A DNA stretch of 45,204 bases. Source: a virus. The translations under genes were made by a program, and so were the position numbers. The stretch lies in IMG/VR virus record IMGVR_UViG_3300034198_022109, positions 1 through 45,204 of that record; one strand, 5' to 3'. Each line of letters begins with the position of its first letter. Within the stretch, counting starts at the first letter, position 1. A model generated the notes under the pieces. It worked only from the letters and a program-made list of their open reading frames with translations, did no database searches and had not been told where the DNA came from. Shown one piece after another: positions 7,737 through 15,988 of the stretch.

Positions 7737-8233
7737 GTATCAAAAATATTGTATTATTAGTTGGGGCAGTTTTGGTGTTGGTTGGATTTTTAAAGCCCGA
7801 CCTGTCCAACATATTACCTAATTCTGGTCCAGCTACAGTGGATGTTATGTCTTTAACTGAACCAACAGATTCTTCTCTTAAAAAAGAGGCTGATGAAATT
7901 GTAGTATTATTAAAGACTATTAATGCTAAGTCAGATATAGTTAAATTTCGTAAGCTTAGAGATTTATATTTGGATTTAGCGAGGCTTGTTGAATTAGATG
8001 GTGAAGATACTGTAATTAAAACTACAGACGAAATTCGTCAAGCTAATAGCATATCTGGCGTAATGCTTCGTTTGGATATGAAGGATAAATATAAAGATTT
8101 GAAAAAAGAACTCAACGATGTCATATTAAAAGGCATAGGCGATGATTCTTTAAATGTATCATCAGAATTAAGAACCAAGAGCATTGACAGTTTTCTTGCA
8201 TTAGCCTGGGCTATTAATGAGGGTATAAAATAA
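7733..8233 (+). CDS. Membrane-anchored helical protein
   Basis: A 166-residue protein with an N-terminal membrane anchor (IVLLVGAVLVLVGFL, residues 5-19) that could also be an uncleaved signal, followed by a charged, mainly helical domain. It could face the periplasm. There is a strong AAGGAG site inside the previous gene, and its stop codon overlaps the start of the cysteine peptidase by one base (TAATG), so the two are likely made together. Family not recognised. Confidence 0.72.
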   Translation: MSIKNIVLLVGAVLVLVGFLKPDLSNILPNSGPATVDVMSLTEPTDSSLKKEADEIVVLLKTINAKSDIVKFRKLRDLYLDLARLVELDGEDTVIKTTDEIRQANSISGVMLRLDMKDKYKDLKKELNDVILKGIGDDSLNVSSELRTKSIDSFLALAWAINEGIK

Positions 8234-9159
8234 TGCCAAAATATTCTCCAAAAGAACTATACGATAATTATCGTCACGGATTCAGTGGATGTGTTTGGGA
8301 GGAACATATATTTAATCATTTAATGGAAACTTCTAAATATCCATTATTCGGAGATGCTAGTAAGAAAGTTTATGGAACAGGTAAAGGAAAGCTATCTACT
8401 CCTTATAAAAGCGTATTAAAGTTCGATAAAAACCCATATAATGAAAGACAAGTTACCGGAGATTGCGTATCTCATGCAACAAGAAATGCTTGTGATGTTA
8501 GTCGAGCAGTAGAAATTGATGTTCATGCAGATAGAGAGAGTTGGATAGCTAGGGGCGCAACAGAGGGAATTTATGGCTCTCGTGGACATGGTGGACAAGG
8601 CATGAGTTGTGCTAGAGCAGCCGAGTTTGTGAGTAAATATGGGGGTGTTTTAGTTAGAAAAAACTATAAAGGCGTTGTTGATTTATCTAAATACCAAGGA
8701 ATGTTAGGCGCGGGCTGGGGAGGTCGTGGACTACCAGATCCTGTAATAGATTTAGCCAATGACCATCAAATGAAAACAGTAAGTTTGGTTAGAACAATCG
8801 AAGAAGCAAGAGATGCTTTAGCTAATGGTTATGGTTTAAGCGTATGCTCTAATTATGGCTTTAGCAGTACCAGAGATAAAAAAGGATTTGCTAAAGTAAG
8901 CGGTAGTTGGGCTCATGCAATGGCATGGATAGCTTGTGATGATACTAATGGAGATTTAGTATTTTTGGTACAAAATAGTTGGGGTAAATGGAATGATGGT
9001 GGACATCCAGTTTGGGGACCAATACCAGATGGTTCCTTTTTAATACATTCCGATACTGCCGAGGGAATGATCAAACAAAATGCGGCTTATGCTTTTAGCT
9101 CTTTTGATGGATTCAAACCTCAAAAACTACCAGACTATGGATTCGGAGACTATCTATAA
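8233..9159 (+). CDS. Papain-like (C1-type) cysteine peptidase
   Basis: A 308-residue protein with the papain triad: Cys78 in TGDCVSHATRNA, His228 in SWAHAMAWIACDD and Asn248 in VQNSWGKW. The Asn-Ser-Trp-Gly block is diagnostic of the C1 fold. No signal peptide or propeptide is obvious. It sits among small membrane proteins, so it may cleave peptide cross-links during lysis (endolysin-like) or act in virion entry; a protein-processing role is also possible. The fold is well supported, the target is not. The start overlaps the upstream stop by one base. Confidence 0.82.
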   Translation: MPKYSPKELYDNYRHGFSGCVWEEHIFNHLMETSKYPLFGDASKKVYGTGKGKLSTPYKSVLKFDKNPYNERQVTGDCVSHATRNACDVSRAVEIDVHADRESWIARGATEGIYGSRGHGGQGMSCARAAEFVSKYGGVLVRKNYKGVVDLSKYQGMLGAGWGGRGLPDPVIDLANDHQMKTVSLVRTIEEARDALANGYGLSVCSNYGFSSTRDKKGFAKVSGSWAHAMAWIACDDTNGDLVFLVQNSWGKWNDGGHPVWGPIPDGSFLIHSDTAEGMIKQNAAYAFSSFDGFKPQKLPDYGFGDYL

Positions 9160-9174
9160 TTCTACAAATATTTA

Positions 9175-9192
9175 AATGGTGTATAAATAAAA
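9175..9192 (+). promoter_or_regulatory. Late-type promoter candidate, second copy of AATGGTGTATAAATAAAA
   Basis: TATAAATA at 9182-9189 is preceded by AATGGTG exactly as at 6571. It lies in the non-coding gap before the gene at 9225, 35 bases from its start, and no other function for this gap is apparent. Confidence 0.6.
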
Positions 9193-9224
9193 GTATCAAA
9201 ATATTTACGCTGTGAGAATATTTT

Positions 9225-9428
9225 ATGAATCTTAGAGAGCGTCTTCAAATAAGAGCTGTAGTTAATCTAATAGTTAGTGTTATAGAAAGACTAGTTAATT
9301 TAATCATTAAATTAAACCCAAAGTCGTCAAAACCTGAAGCCCCCGTAGTAGTTCCAAAACCTAAACGACCGCTTAAAAGAGTAGTTGATACTATAGACAA
9401 TATAGTACCATTACCCTGGAGAAAATAA
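9225..9428 (+). CDS. Small amphipathic basic protein
   Basis: A 67-residue protein. The first 33 residues form a hydrophobic or amphipathic helix (AVVNLIVSVIERLVNLIIKL). The rest is Pro/Lys/Arg-rich (VVPKPKRPLKRVV) and ends in PLPWRK. This could be membrane-associated and positively charged, as in some lysis accessory proteins, but no family is recognised. It is the first gene after a candidate late promoter, and the next gene starts two bases after its stop codon. Confidence 0.65.
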   Translation: MNLRERLQIRAVVNLIVSVIERLVNLIIKLNPKSSKPEAPVVVPKPKRPLKRVVDTIDNIVPLPWRK

Positions 9429-9429
9429 A

Positions 9430-9738
9430 ATGAATAAATTAGTTTGTTCGGTTCTATTGGCTGGAATTTTTTTTTCTGGTACCAATTACTATGGCTCGTC
9501 CACAGCCCCTGTAGTTGTTGCTGGAGGTATTATTAAAGCAAAACATCTGGAACCAGTTCAAGTAAAATATAAAAGAAAAGACTGTCCAGTTTGCAAAGGT
9601 AAAGGATGGTATATGAGTGGTGATAATATTAAAAAAATAGAATGTGTTTATTGTGAACCTGAAGATGGATCTAAATCAGCTAATCCTAACGTTGAGTGTG
9701 GCAAAGATTCATGCAAAACAAAGGTTATACGCAAATGA
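9430..9738 (+). CDS. Secreted zinc-finger-like protein
   Basis: A 102-residue protein with an N-terminal signal-like stretch (KLVCSVLLAGIFFSG) that has a Cys at residue 6 but no clear lipobox. The body carries CPVCKGKGWY and CVYC, the CxxCxGxG pattern of DnaJ zinc centres, plus a further CGKDSC. A secreted or periplasmic zinc- or disulfide-bound domain is likely; function unknown. Ribosome site GGAGA. The next gene begins at its stop (ATGA). Confidence 0.7.
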   Translation: MNKLVCSVLLAGIFFSGTNYYGSSTAPVVVAGGIIKAKHLEPVQVKYKRKDCPVCKGKGWYMSGDNIKKIECVYCEPEDGSKSANPNVECGKDSCKTKVIRK

Positions 9739-10130
9739 ATAATGAAAATCTTAAAAATATAGCTCAAAAAGTTATTGATAAAATTCCTAATAAAAATCAA
9801 GATCCAGAAAAATTTGGTAGTATTATTGCAATTTTAATGGTAATCAGTATCATTCTAACGGTAGTCAGAGTTATTCAAGAGTGTGAAAAAAGCAAACTAA
9901 AATTGTTCAATAGAACTCAGAAGTATGAATATTTTGGTGAACAAATTCGTACTTTAACTATGAAGCGTTCTTGGTTTACTCGTATGACTATTAAAAAAAC
10001 AATTAGAAGAGAACTATCTAAAGAAGACTATAAAGAATATGGTGGCTACCTAATGAATTCTATTTTAGATACAGGAGAAAATCTCACGGAGGATGAAGTT
10101 AAAACACTAGTGGAGGCAATCAATGTTTAA
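9735..10130 (+). CDS. Single-pass membrane protein
   Basis: A 131-residue protein; I chose the ATG at 9735 (MNNENLKN), which overlaps the upstream stop, over an upstream GTG at 9696. One membrane segment lies at about residues 29-46 (SIIAILMVISIILTVVRV), followed by a basic cytoplasmic-type domain. Not recognised. The end overlaps the next gene by eight bases, which supports a coupled operon. Confidence 0.65.
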   Translation: MNNENLKNIAQKVIDKIPNKNQDPEKFGSIIAILMVISIILTVVRVIQECEKSKLKLFNRTQKYEYFGEQIRTLTMKRSWFTRMTIKKTIRRELSKEDYKEYGGYLMNSILDTGENLTEDEVKTLVEAINV

Positions 10131-10374
10131 TATATTAGTATGGTCTGTTTATGGATTATTCGTTGGAGTTATAGCCAAAAGCATAGTTCCAGGTGAAGAA
10201 AATTTTGGTTTTATAAAAACTGTGGTGCTAGGGGTTGCGGGTTCATACGCAGGAGGTATAATAACCTATCTGCTCGGTATGAGTCCACTGGAACCATCTG
10301 GTATTTTTATGGGCATAGTAGGAGCAGTAGTAGCACTCATTTTTTACAATAAACTATCCCAAACCAAAGCATAA
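10123..10374 (+). CDS. GlsB/YeaQ/YmgE-family membrane protein
   Basis: An 83-residue protein with three membrane segments. The pattern GLFVGVIAKSIVPGEENFGFIKTVVLGVAGSYAGG matches the Transgly_assoc (YeaQ/YmgE/GlsB) family of small inner-membrane stress proteins of bacteria. The family's molecular role is unknown. A phage-carried copy beside other envelope proteins may affect the envelope during infection. It has a good GGAGG site inside the preceding gene. Confidence 0.8.
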   Translation: MFNILVWSVYGLFVGVIAKSIVPGEENFGFIKTVVLGVAGSYAGGIITYLLGMSPLEPSGIFMGIVGAVVALIFYNKLSQTKA

Positions 10375-10377
10375 GAT

Positions 10378-10845
10378 ATGCGTCCAAGCTGGACCAATTA
10401 CTTCCTTGGCTTAGCCAAGGTCGTTTCTCAACGCAGTCACGATATACACACACAGCACGGTTGTGTAATTACGGATAATAATCATAGGATTTTAGGAGTA
10501 GGATATAATGGATTTCCAAAGGGATTAAATGATATGGAACTTCCATTAAATCGTCCAGATAAATATCATTGGATGGTTCATTCTGAACGAAATGCTCTGT
10601 CTAACTGCGTCATTAGACCAGATAACGGTATCGCATATGTGACAGGACAATGTTGTAATGATTGTATTATAGCTCTATGGCAAGAGGGAATAAAAAAAGT
10701 TGTTATGATTAATGACCACGGAACAAAATTATTCGATAACGAAGCACAAAAAAGATTTGATACTTTTATTAATATGAGTGGTATGCAAATAGAAAAAGTT
10801 GAACCAGATCTTTCTTGGCTACGGCATATCAGCGGTGTATTATGA
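10378..10845 (+). CDS. dCMP deaminase
   Basis: A 155-residue zinc deaminase that would turn dCMP into dUMP, the precursor of dTMP. Zinc ligands and the catalytic Glu are visible: His68 and Glu70 in HSERNA, Cys93 and Cys96 in CCNDC. The nucleotide-binding pattern THGCVI-like (QHGCVITDNNHRILGVGYNGFPKG) is typical of phage dCMP deaminases. No thymidylate synthase is seen here. It begins four bases after the membrane-protein gene with no clear ribosome site, and lies before the ribonucleotide reductase gene. Confidence 0.9.
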   Translation: MRPSWTNYFLGLAKVVSQRSHDIHTQHGCVITDNNHRILGVGYNGFPKGLNDMELPLNRPDKYHWMVHSERNALSNCVIRPDNGIAYVTGQCCNDCIIALWQEGIKKVVMINDHGTKLFDNEAQKRFDTFINMSGMQIEKVEPDLSWLRHISGVL

Positions 10846-10957
10846 CTATAAGACTAAGAGATAATATTTAATTTTTATGGTAACAGTATAATGAATTCGA
10901 ATCACCTTTGTTACCTATCTAACTCGCACATTTAATTGTGAATACCTAGGAGATAAT
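10846..10957 (+). promoter_or_regulatory. Leader region of the ribonucleotide reductase gene, with a stem-loop
   Basis: This 112-base gap holds an inverted repeat GGTAACA (10879-10885) / TGTTACC (10909-10915) around a TATAAT (10887-10892). No matching -35 box, cobalamin riboswitch motif or NrdR box is visible. It might be a promoter with an operator or a regulatory hairpin. Confidence 0.35.
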
Positions 10958-13150
10958 ATGTCAGCCCTTCAAGAACTACAGAATTATGTTTTCGTTAGCA
11001 AATATGCCAGATGGTTAGAAGATAAAAATCGCAGAGAAATATGGAAAGAAGCTGTAGATAGGGTTAGAAATATGATGCATACTCGTTATGACTCTTTTGG
11101 TCTCGAACAAGAGATAGATTGGGCATACGACATGATGTACAAAAAGAAAGTTTTAGGTAGTCAAAGAGCATTGCAATTCGGCGGCGAGCCCATATTAAAG
11201 AGACACGCAAAAATATACAATTGCACCAGTTCTTATTGTGATCGTTTGAGATTTTTCCAAGAATGTTTCTGGCTTTTATTGTGTGGTAGTGGAACAGGAT
11301 TTAGCGTTCAAAAGCACCATGTTGCTAAACTTCCAGAACTAGAACATAATGTTCAACCCGGTATAGGAACCAAATATGTAATAGAAGATAGCATAGAGGG
11401 TTGGTCTGATGCTTTAGGTGTCTTGTTAAGTTCTTATTTTAGTGAGCCTATTGAAGAATTTAAGGAATATAAAAATACATATGTTGTATTTGATTATTCT
11501 AATATTCGTCCTAAGGGATCTAGTTTAAGTTCTGGTGTTGGCAAGGCTCCAGGATTTGAGCCTCTTGCTAATGGTCTAGAAAAAATTAGAACACTATTAG
11601 ATCGTTGTATTGCTAATGATCAAAATAAACTCAGACCAATAGACGCCTATGATATAGTAATGCATAGCAGCGATGCTGTATTATCCGGTGGTGTTCGTAG
11701 AAGTGCATCACTAGCATTATTTACTCCTAACGATGAAGAGATGGCAAAAGCTAAAACTGGTAATTGGTATATGGAAAATCCTCAAAGAGCAAGAAGTAAT
11801 AACTCAGCACTGCTTCTCAAAGACGATACTACTTTTGAAGAATTTGATACTCTAATGTCTAGTGTTAAAGAATTTGGAGAGCCGGGATTTATTTGGAGCG
11901 AATCCACTGAGATGATTTTTAATCCTTGCGTGGAAATAGGAATGTGGCCGATTGATGAAGCAAGTGGCAAGAGCGGATGGCAAGGATGTAATTTATCTAC
12001 CATTAATTGTTCTAGCGTAATAGACGAAGAAGATTTTTATGAAAGATGCAGAGCCGCAGCTATTATAGGAACACTACAAGCTGGATTTACTAAATTAGAA
12101 TATTTAGGAGAAACCAGTGAAAAGATTTTTGAAAGAGAAGCACTACTAGGTGTTTCTTTAACTGGTATTATGGAAAAACATGATTTAGTATTAACTGAAA
12201 AAGTTCTTAAGAATGGAGCTAAGATTGCAGTTGATATAAATAAACAAATAGCTAAAATCATTAAGATTAATCAAGCTGCAAGAGTAACTTGCTTAAAGCC
12301 AGAAGGAACCAGCAGTAGTATGCTAGGTACTAGTTCTGGTATTCATCCTCATCATGCAAAGAGATATATTAGACATGTACAGGCCAATATACTAGAAGCC
12401 CCATACCAACACTTCAAAAGAATAAATCCCCAAGCCTGTGAAAAGTCTTCTTGGTCTGCTAATGATACGGACGAAGTAGTTAAGTTTCCTATTGAGGTTC
12501 CGGATGGAGCTAAACTTAAGAATCAATTGCCTGCTATAGAGATGTTGGAGATTGTTAAGAATACTCAAAAAAACTGGGTATATTCTGGCAAAAATAAAAC
12601 ATTATGCACACAAGAGTATCTCAGTCATAACGTTAGTAATACTGTAACTGTCAAATCAGATGAATGGGCTGATGTTACTAAATACATTTATAATAATCGT
12701 AAATATTTTGCTGGGATATCTTTGATTCCACAAAGCGGAGACAAAGACTACCCTCAAGCACCATTTACTACCGTTTACACAAGCAGAGAGATTGTGAAAG
12801 AATACGGAGATGCCTCTTTATGGTGCTCTGGACTTATAGAATTAGGTTTAAATGCTTTTGACAATAATCTTTGGGCAGCTTGTGACTATGTAACATTAAA
12901 TCAGGCTAACAAAGATCACCATGAATCAAAACTAAAATTTGTTACTAAGATGGAAAACTTTGCTAGCAAATACTTTAATGGCGATGTAAGAAGACTAACG
13001 TACTGTATGAAGGATGTCTATAATTGGAAGATATACTGCGATCTGTTCAATAGTTTTAAACGAGTTGATTATACACAACTACTGGAAACAGAGGACAATA
13101 CTGTTGGTATAGAGGAAATTAGTTGTGCTGGCGGTGCATGTCTAATTTAA
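10958..13150 (+). CDS. nrdJ: Class II (adenosylcobalamin-dependent) ribonucleotide reductase
   Basis: A 730-residue reductase close in length to the monomeric Lactobacillus leichmannii ribonucleoside-triphosphate reductase (739). It makes deoxyribonucleotides using B12. Visible marks: NCTSS near residue 88 (active-site Cys), the catalytic Asn-Pro-Cys-Val-Glu at residues 322-326 (thiyl Cys324, Glu326), the loop KPEGTSSSMLGTSSG, and the C-terminal redox pair in CAGGACLI. No small radical subunit or activase is present beside it, as expected for class II, and the enzyme should work with or without oxygen. The start has a strong AGGAG. It relies on host B12. Confidence 0.9.
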   Translation: MSALQELQNYVFVSKYARWLEDKNRREIWKEAVDRVRNMMHTRYDSFGLEQEIDWAYDMMYKKKVLGSQRALQFGGEPILKRHAKIYNCTSSYCDRLRFFQECFWLLLCGSGTGFSVQKHHVAKLPELEHNVQPGIGTKYVIEDSIEGWSDALGVLLSSYFSEPIEEFKEYKNTYVVFDYSNIRPKGSSLSSGVGKAPGFEPLANGLEKIRTLLDRCIANDQNKLRPIDAYDIVMHSSDAVLSGGVRRSASLALFTPNDEEMAKAKTGNWYMENPQRARSNNSALLLKDDTTFEEFDTLMSSVKEFGEPGFIWSESTEMIFNPCVEIGMWPIDEASGKSGWQGCNLSTINCSSVIDEEDFYERCRAAAIIGTLQAGFTKLEYLGETSEKIFEREALLGVSLTGIMEKHDLVLTEKVLKNGAKIAVDINKQIAKIIKINQAARVTCLKPEGTSSSMLGTSSGIHPHHAKRYIRHVQANILEAPYQHFKRINPQACEKSSWSANDTDEVVKFPIEVPDGAKLKNQLPAIEMLEIVKNTQKNWVYSGKNKTLCTQEYLSHNVSNTVTVKSDEWADVTKYIYNNRKYFAGISLIPQSGDKDYPQAPFTTVYTSREIVKEYGDASLWCSGLIELGLNAFDNNLWAACDYVTLNQANKDHHESKLKFVTKMENFASKYFNGDVRRLTYCMKDVYNWKIYCDLFNSFKRVDYTQLLETEDNTVGIEEISCAGGACLI

Positions 13151-13174
13151 CCACTATTCGTTAAAGGGTAACCA

Positions 13175-13900
13175 TTGAGAAAAAACAATAAAATTAAAAA
13201 GAAAAAAGTAATAGACGCCACTAACAATCTAGCTCCTAATGCTTTTATTTATAGAAATAGATTAAAACCAAGAAGCGAAAATCAAAAAGAATATATTAGA
13301 ACTATAGCAGAAAATACTATTACTTTTTGTCAAGGTTTAGCTGGTAGTGGTAAAACCCACATTGCTATTGGTATGGCTCTGGAATATTTATTAGATACAA
13401 AAGTAAGTAGAATCATTGTTACTCGCCCAGTAATAGAAGCAGGAGAAAAAATTGGTTATCTACCCGGCACTGCTGAAGAAAAACTTCATCCATATCTACT
13501 TCCTATTTTAGATGAGATTAATCATTTTATTCCTATTGCTCAATACGTTAATCTTAAGACTAATAATAAGATAGAAATTGTGCCATTAGGCTTGATGAGA
13601 GGTCGTAATTTTCATAATTGTTTTATTGTAGCGGATGAATGTCAAAATGCATCATATGAACAATTAAAAATGTTAATAACCAGAGTTGGTAATAATAGTA
13701 AATTAGTATTAACAGGAGATATTGGACAATCTGACTTAGCTAGACATATTCAGGGAGGTTTTTTATCGTTGATTCACGCTCTAGAAGACATAGAAGGAAT
13801 AGGGTTTGGAAAACTAGAATCTACTGATATTGTTAGACATCCTATTATCGCCAAGATTTTAGGCAGGCTAGAGACTTACGAAAATGGATCCAAAACATAG
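13175..13900 (+). CDS. phoH: PhoH-like ATPase
   Basis: A 241-residue P-loop ATPase of the PhoH family, common in phages; its role (RNA- or phosphate-linked ATPase/helicase-like) is not settled. Walker A is GLAGSGKT at residues 54-61; Walker B is FIVADECQN near 150; the sensor region LTGDIGQSDL and the motif RPVIEAGEKIGYLPG are typical. The start is TTG at 13175 with AAAGGG eight bases upstream; the basic N-terminal tail (KKNKIKKKK) favours keeping it. It overlaps the next gene by 17 bases. Confidence 0.88.
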   Translation: MRKNNKIKKKKVIDATNNLAPNAFIYRNRLKPRSENQKEYIRTIAENTITFCQGLAGSGKTHIAIGMALEYLLDTKVSRIIVTRPVIEAGEKIGYLPGTAEEKLHPYLLPILDEINHFIPIAQYVNLKTNNKIEIVPLGLMRGRNFHNCFIVADECQNASYEQLKMLITRVGNNSKLVLTGDIGQSDLARHIQGGFLSLIHALEDIEGIGFGKLESTDIVRHPIIAKILGRLETYENGSKT

Positions 13901-14465
13901 TAGATGTCTATTAATGAATGCAGATTATGCTCCTCTCGCAATTATGTCTTGGCAGAGGGCTATGGTCTGGTCTATAAAATACGAAATTAATAATAAGTAT
14001 GGTATAGAAATAATAGATTTTTATAAAAATGACTATATTGTTGGAGTAGATAAAAAGATTCCTATTCCTGCTGTGGCAAAGACAAGACGATTTTTTAAAA
14101 TTAATACTCAGCCAGTAACTTTTTCTCGTAAGAATATTTTTATTCGAGATAATTATTGTTGTCAGTATTGTGGTATACGTTTTGATATTAGGGAATTGAC
14201 ATACGACCATGTGGTACCTAAATCTAAATGGAATGATTTGGGCCATTCTCCAACCAACTGGACTAATATCGTGACTGCCTGCGTATCCTGTAATCGCAAA
14301 AAAGGTAATAGGACTCCCAAAGAGGCGAACATGCCTCTTAAAAATAACCCAATCGTACCAAATAAGAGTCTTAGGTACTTGCCGGTGGTTCACAACTTGC
14401 GTAGAATAAAGGAAGACATCCCAGAGGAATGGAAAATTTATTTGCCTCCATCATTTAGCTTATAA
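13884..14465 (+). CDS. HNH endonuclease
   Basis: A 193-residue protein with a zinc-bound HNH domain in its middle: CQYCG (about residues 91-95), the catalytic DHVVPKS, and CVSCNRKKGNRT. The N-terminus (LMNADYAPLAIMSWQRAM) matches the usual leader of phage HNH proteins of the McrA/5-methylcytosine-specific type. It could be a free-standing homing nuclease or a nuclease for packaging or host-DNA attack. It overlaps phoH by 17 bases and the following zinc-ribbon gene by one base. Confidence 0.85.
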   Translation: MDPKHSRCLLMNADYAPLAIMSWQRAMVWSIKYEINNKYGIEIIDFYKNDYIVGVDKKIPIPAVAKTRRFFKINTQPVTFSRKNIFIRDNYCCQYCGIRFDIRELTYDHVVPKSKWNDLGHSPTNWTNIVTACVSCNRKKGNRTPKEANMPLKNNPIVPNKSLRYLPVVHNLRRIKEDIPEEWKIYLPPSFSL

Positions 14466-14851
14466 TGCCAACATATTCATATATTTGTAATAATTGTACT
14501 TGCAATTTTGAGTTGTTCTCTTATATAAAAAACTATATAGAGCATCCAAAATGTGTTCAGTGTCACAGCGATAATACCAATAGGGCCTATACCAAAGATG
14601 TAATGACTCAAAGTGCATCTATCAAAAAGTCCGATAGTGAATTAAAAACTATTGGAGATCTAGCAAAACGCAACTCCGATAAAATGAGCGAAGATCAAAA
14701 AATCTCCTTGCATCAAAAACATAATTCCTATAGAGAAGATGGTCCACAAAAAGAACTGCCACGAGGCATGAGCAGAATTAAAAAACAACCAAAACCCATT
14801 TGGCCCGGATCTAATGGTAAAACTAAAACTAAAAGGAAACCAAAAAGATGA
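14465..14851 (+). CDS. FmdB-like zinc-ribbon protein
   Basis: A 128-residue protein. The N-terminus MPTYSYICNNC...FELFSYI...PKCVQC is the FmdB putative regulatory zinc ribbon (two CxxC pairs within the first 40 residues). The remainder is a charged, lysine-rich, probably disordered tail. Phage copies of this family have no proven role. It is coupled to both neighbours (TAATG before, ATGA after). Confidence 0.8.
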   Translation: MPTYSYICNNCTCNFELFSYIKNYIEHPKCVQCHSDNTNRAYTKDVMTQSASIKKSDSELKTIGDLAKRNSDKMSEDQKISLHQKHNSYREDGPQKELPRGMSRIKKQPKPIWPGSNGKTKTKRKPKR

Positions 14852-15222
14852 GTGATATATTTGAAATCAATCCATTAAAAGACAAAAATATTTCTGAGTA
14901 TGAATATTATACAGTATTAGGTAGTCATAAATATATAGATGAAAATAAGAATCCTAGAACATCAGAACAACAAAAAGCATTAGCGTATACCAAGCAATCT
15001 GAAACAGATAGGCAATACTATATTAAGGTTGGTTTATATGGCAAAATTTATAATCCAATAGGACTATACTCTGAGGGTAGGGCTAATAAGTTTTTGTCCA
15101 AAGTGGGAAAGTCTGAGTATAATTTTACCAGAGTGAATCAAAAGGTGTTTGATATGTATCTTAATTTTTTGAGAACAAAAAACGTTGCGTGGTTAAATAA
15201 TGCAGAAAGGGAACTAGCATGA
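14848..15222 (+). CDS. Unknown protein in the replication operon
   Basis: A 124-residue soluble protein with no recognised motif; it has an acidic N-terminus and an aromatic-rich centre (SEYEYYTVLGSHKY, YYIKVGLYGKIYNP). The start lies in the preceding stop codon and its own stop in the next start. The fixed position in a chain of overlapping genes that leads to the RecA-like protein suggests a replication or recombination accessory, which is only inference. Confidence 0.7.
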   Translation: MSDIFEINPLKDKNISEYEYYTVLGSHKYIDENKNPRTSEQQKALAYTKQSETDRQYYIKVGLYGKIYNPIGLYSEGRANKFLSKVGKSEYNFTRVNQKVFDMYLNFLRTKNVAWLNNAERELA

Positions 15223-15581
15223 AAAAGAAAGACAATTCATTAATGTATGCTGCTCTATATTTAGAGAGTCAAAATATGTCTGTAGAAGATATTGGAGAGG
15301 AACTAAACTTAACAAACCAATCAGTTAGGAATCTATTAAAGAGTTCCAAGAAACCCAAAAAAGAAGTTCAAGAATCTAGTAACAAGAAAATAAAAACCAC
15401 CTCCGCTCCTGTTAATAGTAAGAATCTTATGATTACCAAAACAGAGAGTAAGAAGATTAATTCTGTTGCTATTATGACCAAAGCAGCATCAGAAGTAAAT
15501 GATGAGTTCAGGAAAGGACTTTCCGAAACTGTTTCTCGCACAAGTAAAGATGCTATATTTCGACCTAACCAGAATAAATGA
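15219..15581 (+). CDS. Possible helix-turn-helix DNA-binding protein
   Basis: A 120-residue basic protein. Residues about 9-37 (ALYLESQNMSVEDIGEELNL followed by TNQSVRNLL) fit a helix-turn-helix of the kind used in transposase or sigma-like DNA recognition. The remainder is Lys/Ser-rich and low in complexity. It may be a regulator or a DNA-bound accessory protein. ATGA overlaps on both sides. Confidence 0.6.
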   Translation: MKKKDNSLMYAALYLESQNMSVEDIGEELNLTNQSVRNLLKSSKKPKKEVQESSNKKIKTTSAPVNSKNLMITKTESKKINSVAIMTKAASEVNDEFRKGLSETVSRTSKDAIFRPNQNK

Positions 15582-15988
15582 AATACTTTTCTAAATACTC
15601 AAACGATAAAACTGTGACAGCGGCACAGTATATCACAGAGATTATTTGTGAAAACAAAGCTAAGAATGAAGGTAAAGATCTTCATTTTAGATTTTGGACA
15701 AATAAAGAGTGGTCCGCATATTATAGAAATCAGATAGCAACAGCTAATCAGCTAGTACAGAAATATCCGGAAAAAGCTATTATCAATGCTTTAAAAAACA
15801 AGAAGGCCGAAAAAATATATTCGTTGCGAGCGCCTCATCTAGTAGCTATCATAGAGCAAGAGATGGATATTCTGGAAACGGCTAATACTGAACTGTCAAA
15901 AGATTATGATCGTTCGGAACAGAAAACTTTTAAAAAATCAGCCGAACAAAAAAATAGTATCATATCAAAATTAAAGGAATTAGAATGA
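15578..15988 (+). CDS. Unknown helical protein upstream of the RecA-like gene
   Basis: A 136-residue protein, mostly helical and charged, with HFRFWTNKEWSAYYRNQIATA near the N-terminus and a likely coiled segment at the C-terminus (EQEMDILETANTELSKDYDR). No family is recognised. It is locked between two ATGA overlaps, directly upstream of the recombinase gene, so it may act with it. Confidence 0.68.
   Translation: MKYFSKYSNDKTVTAAQYITEIICENKAKNEGKDLHFRFWTNKEWSAYYRNQIATANQLVQKYPEKAIINALKNKKAEKIYSLRAPHLVAIIEQEMDILETANTELSKDYDRSEQKTFKKSAEQKNSIISKLKELE

Noticed and set aside
10891-10915. TTCGAATC, similar to a tRNA T-loop, before the ribonucleotide reductase gene
   Set aside because: Flanking bases do not form a T stem and no acceptor or anticodon arms are found.
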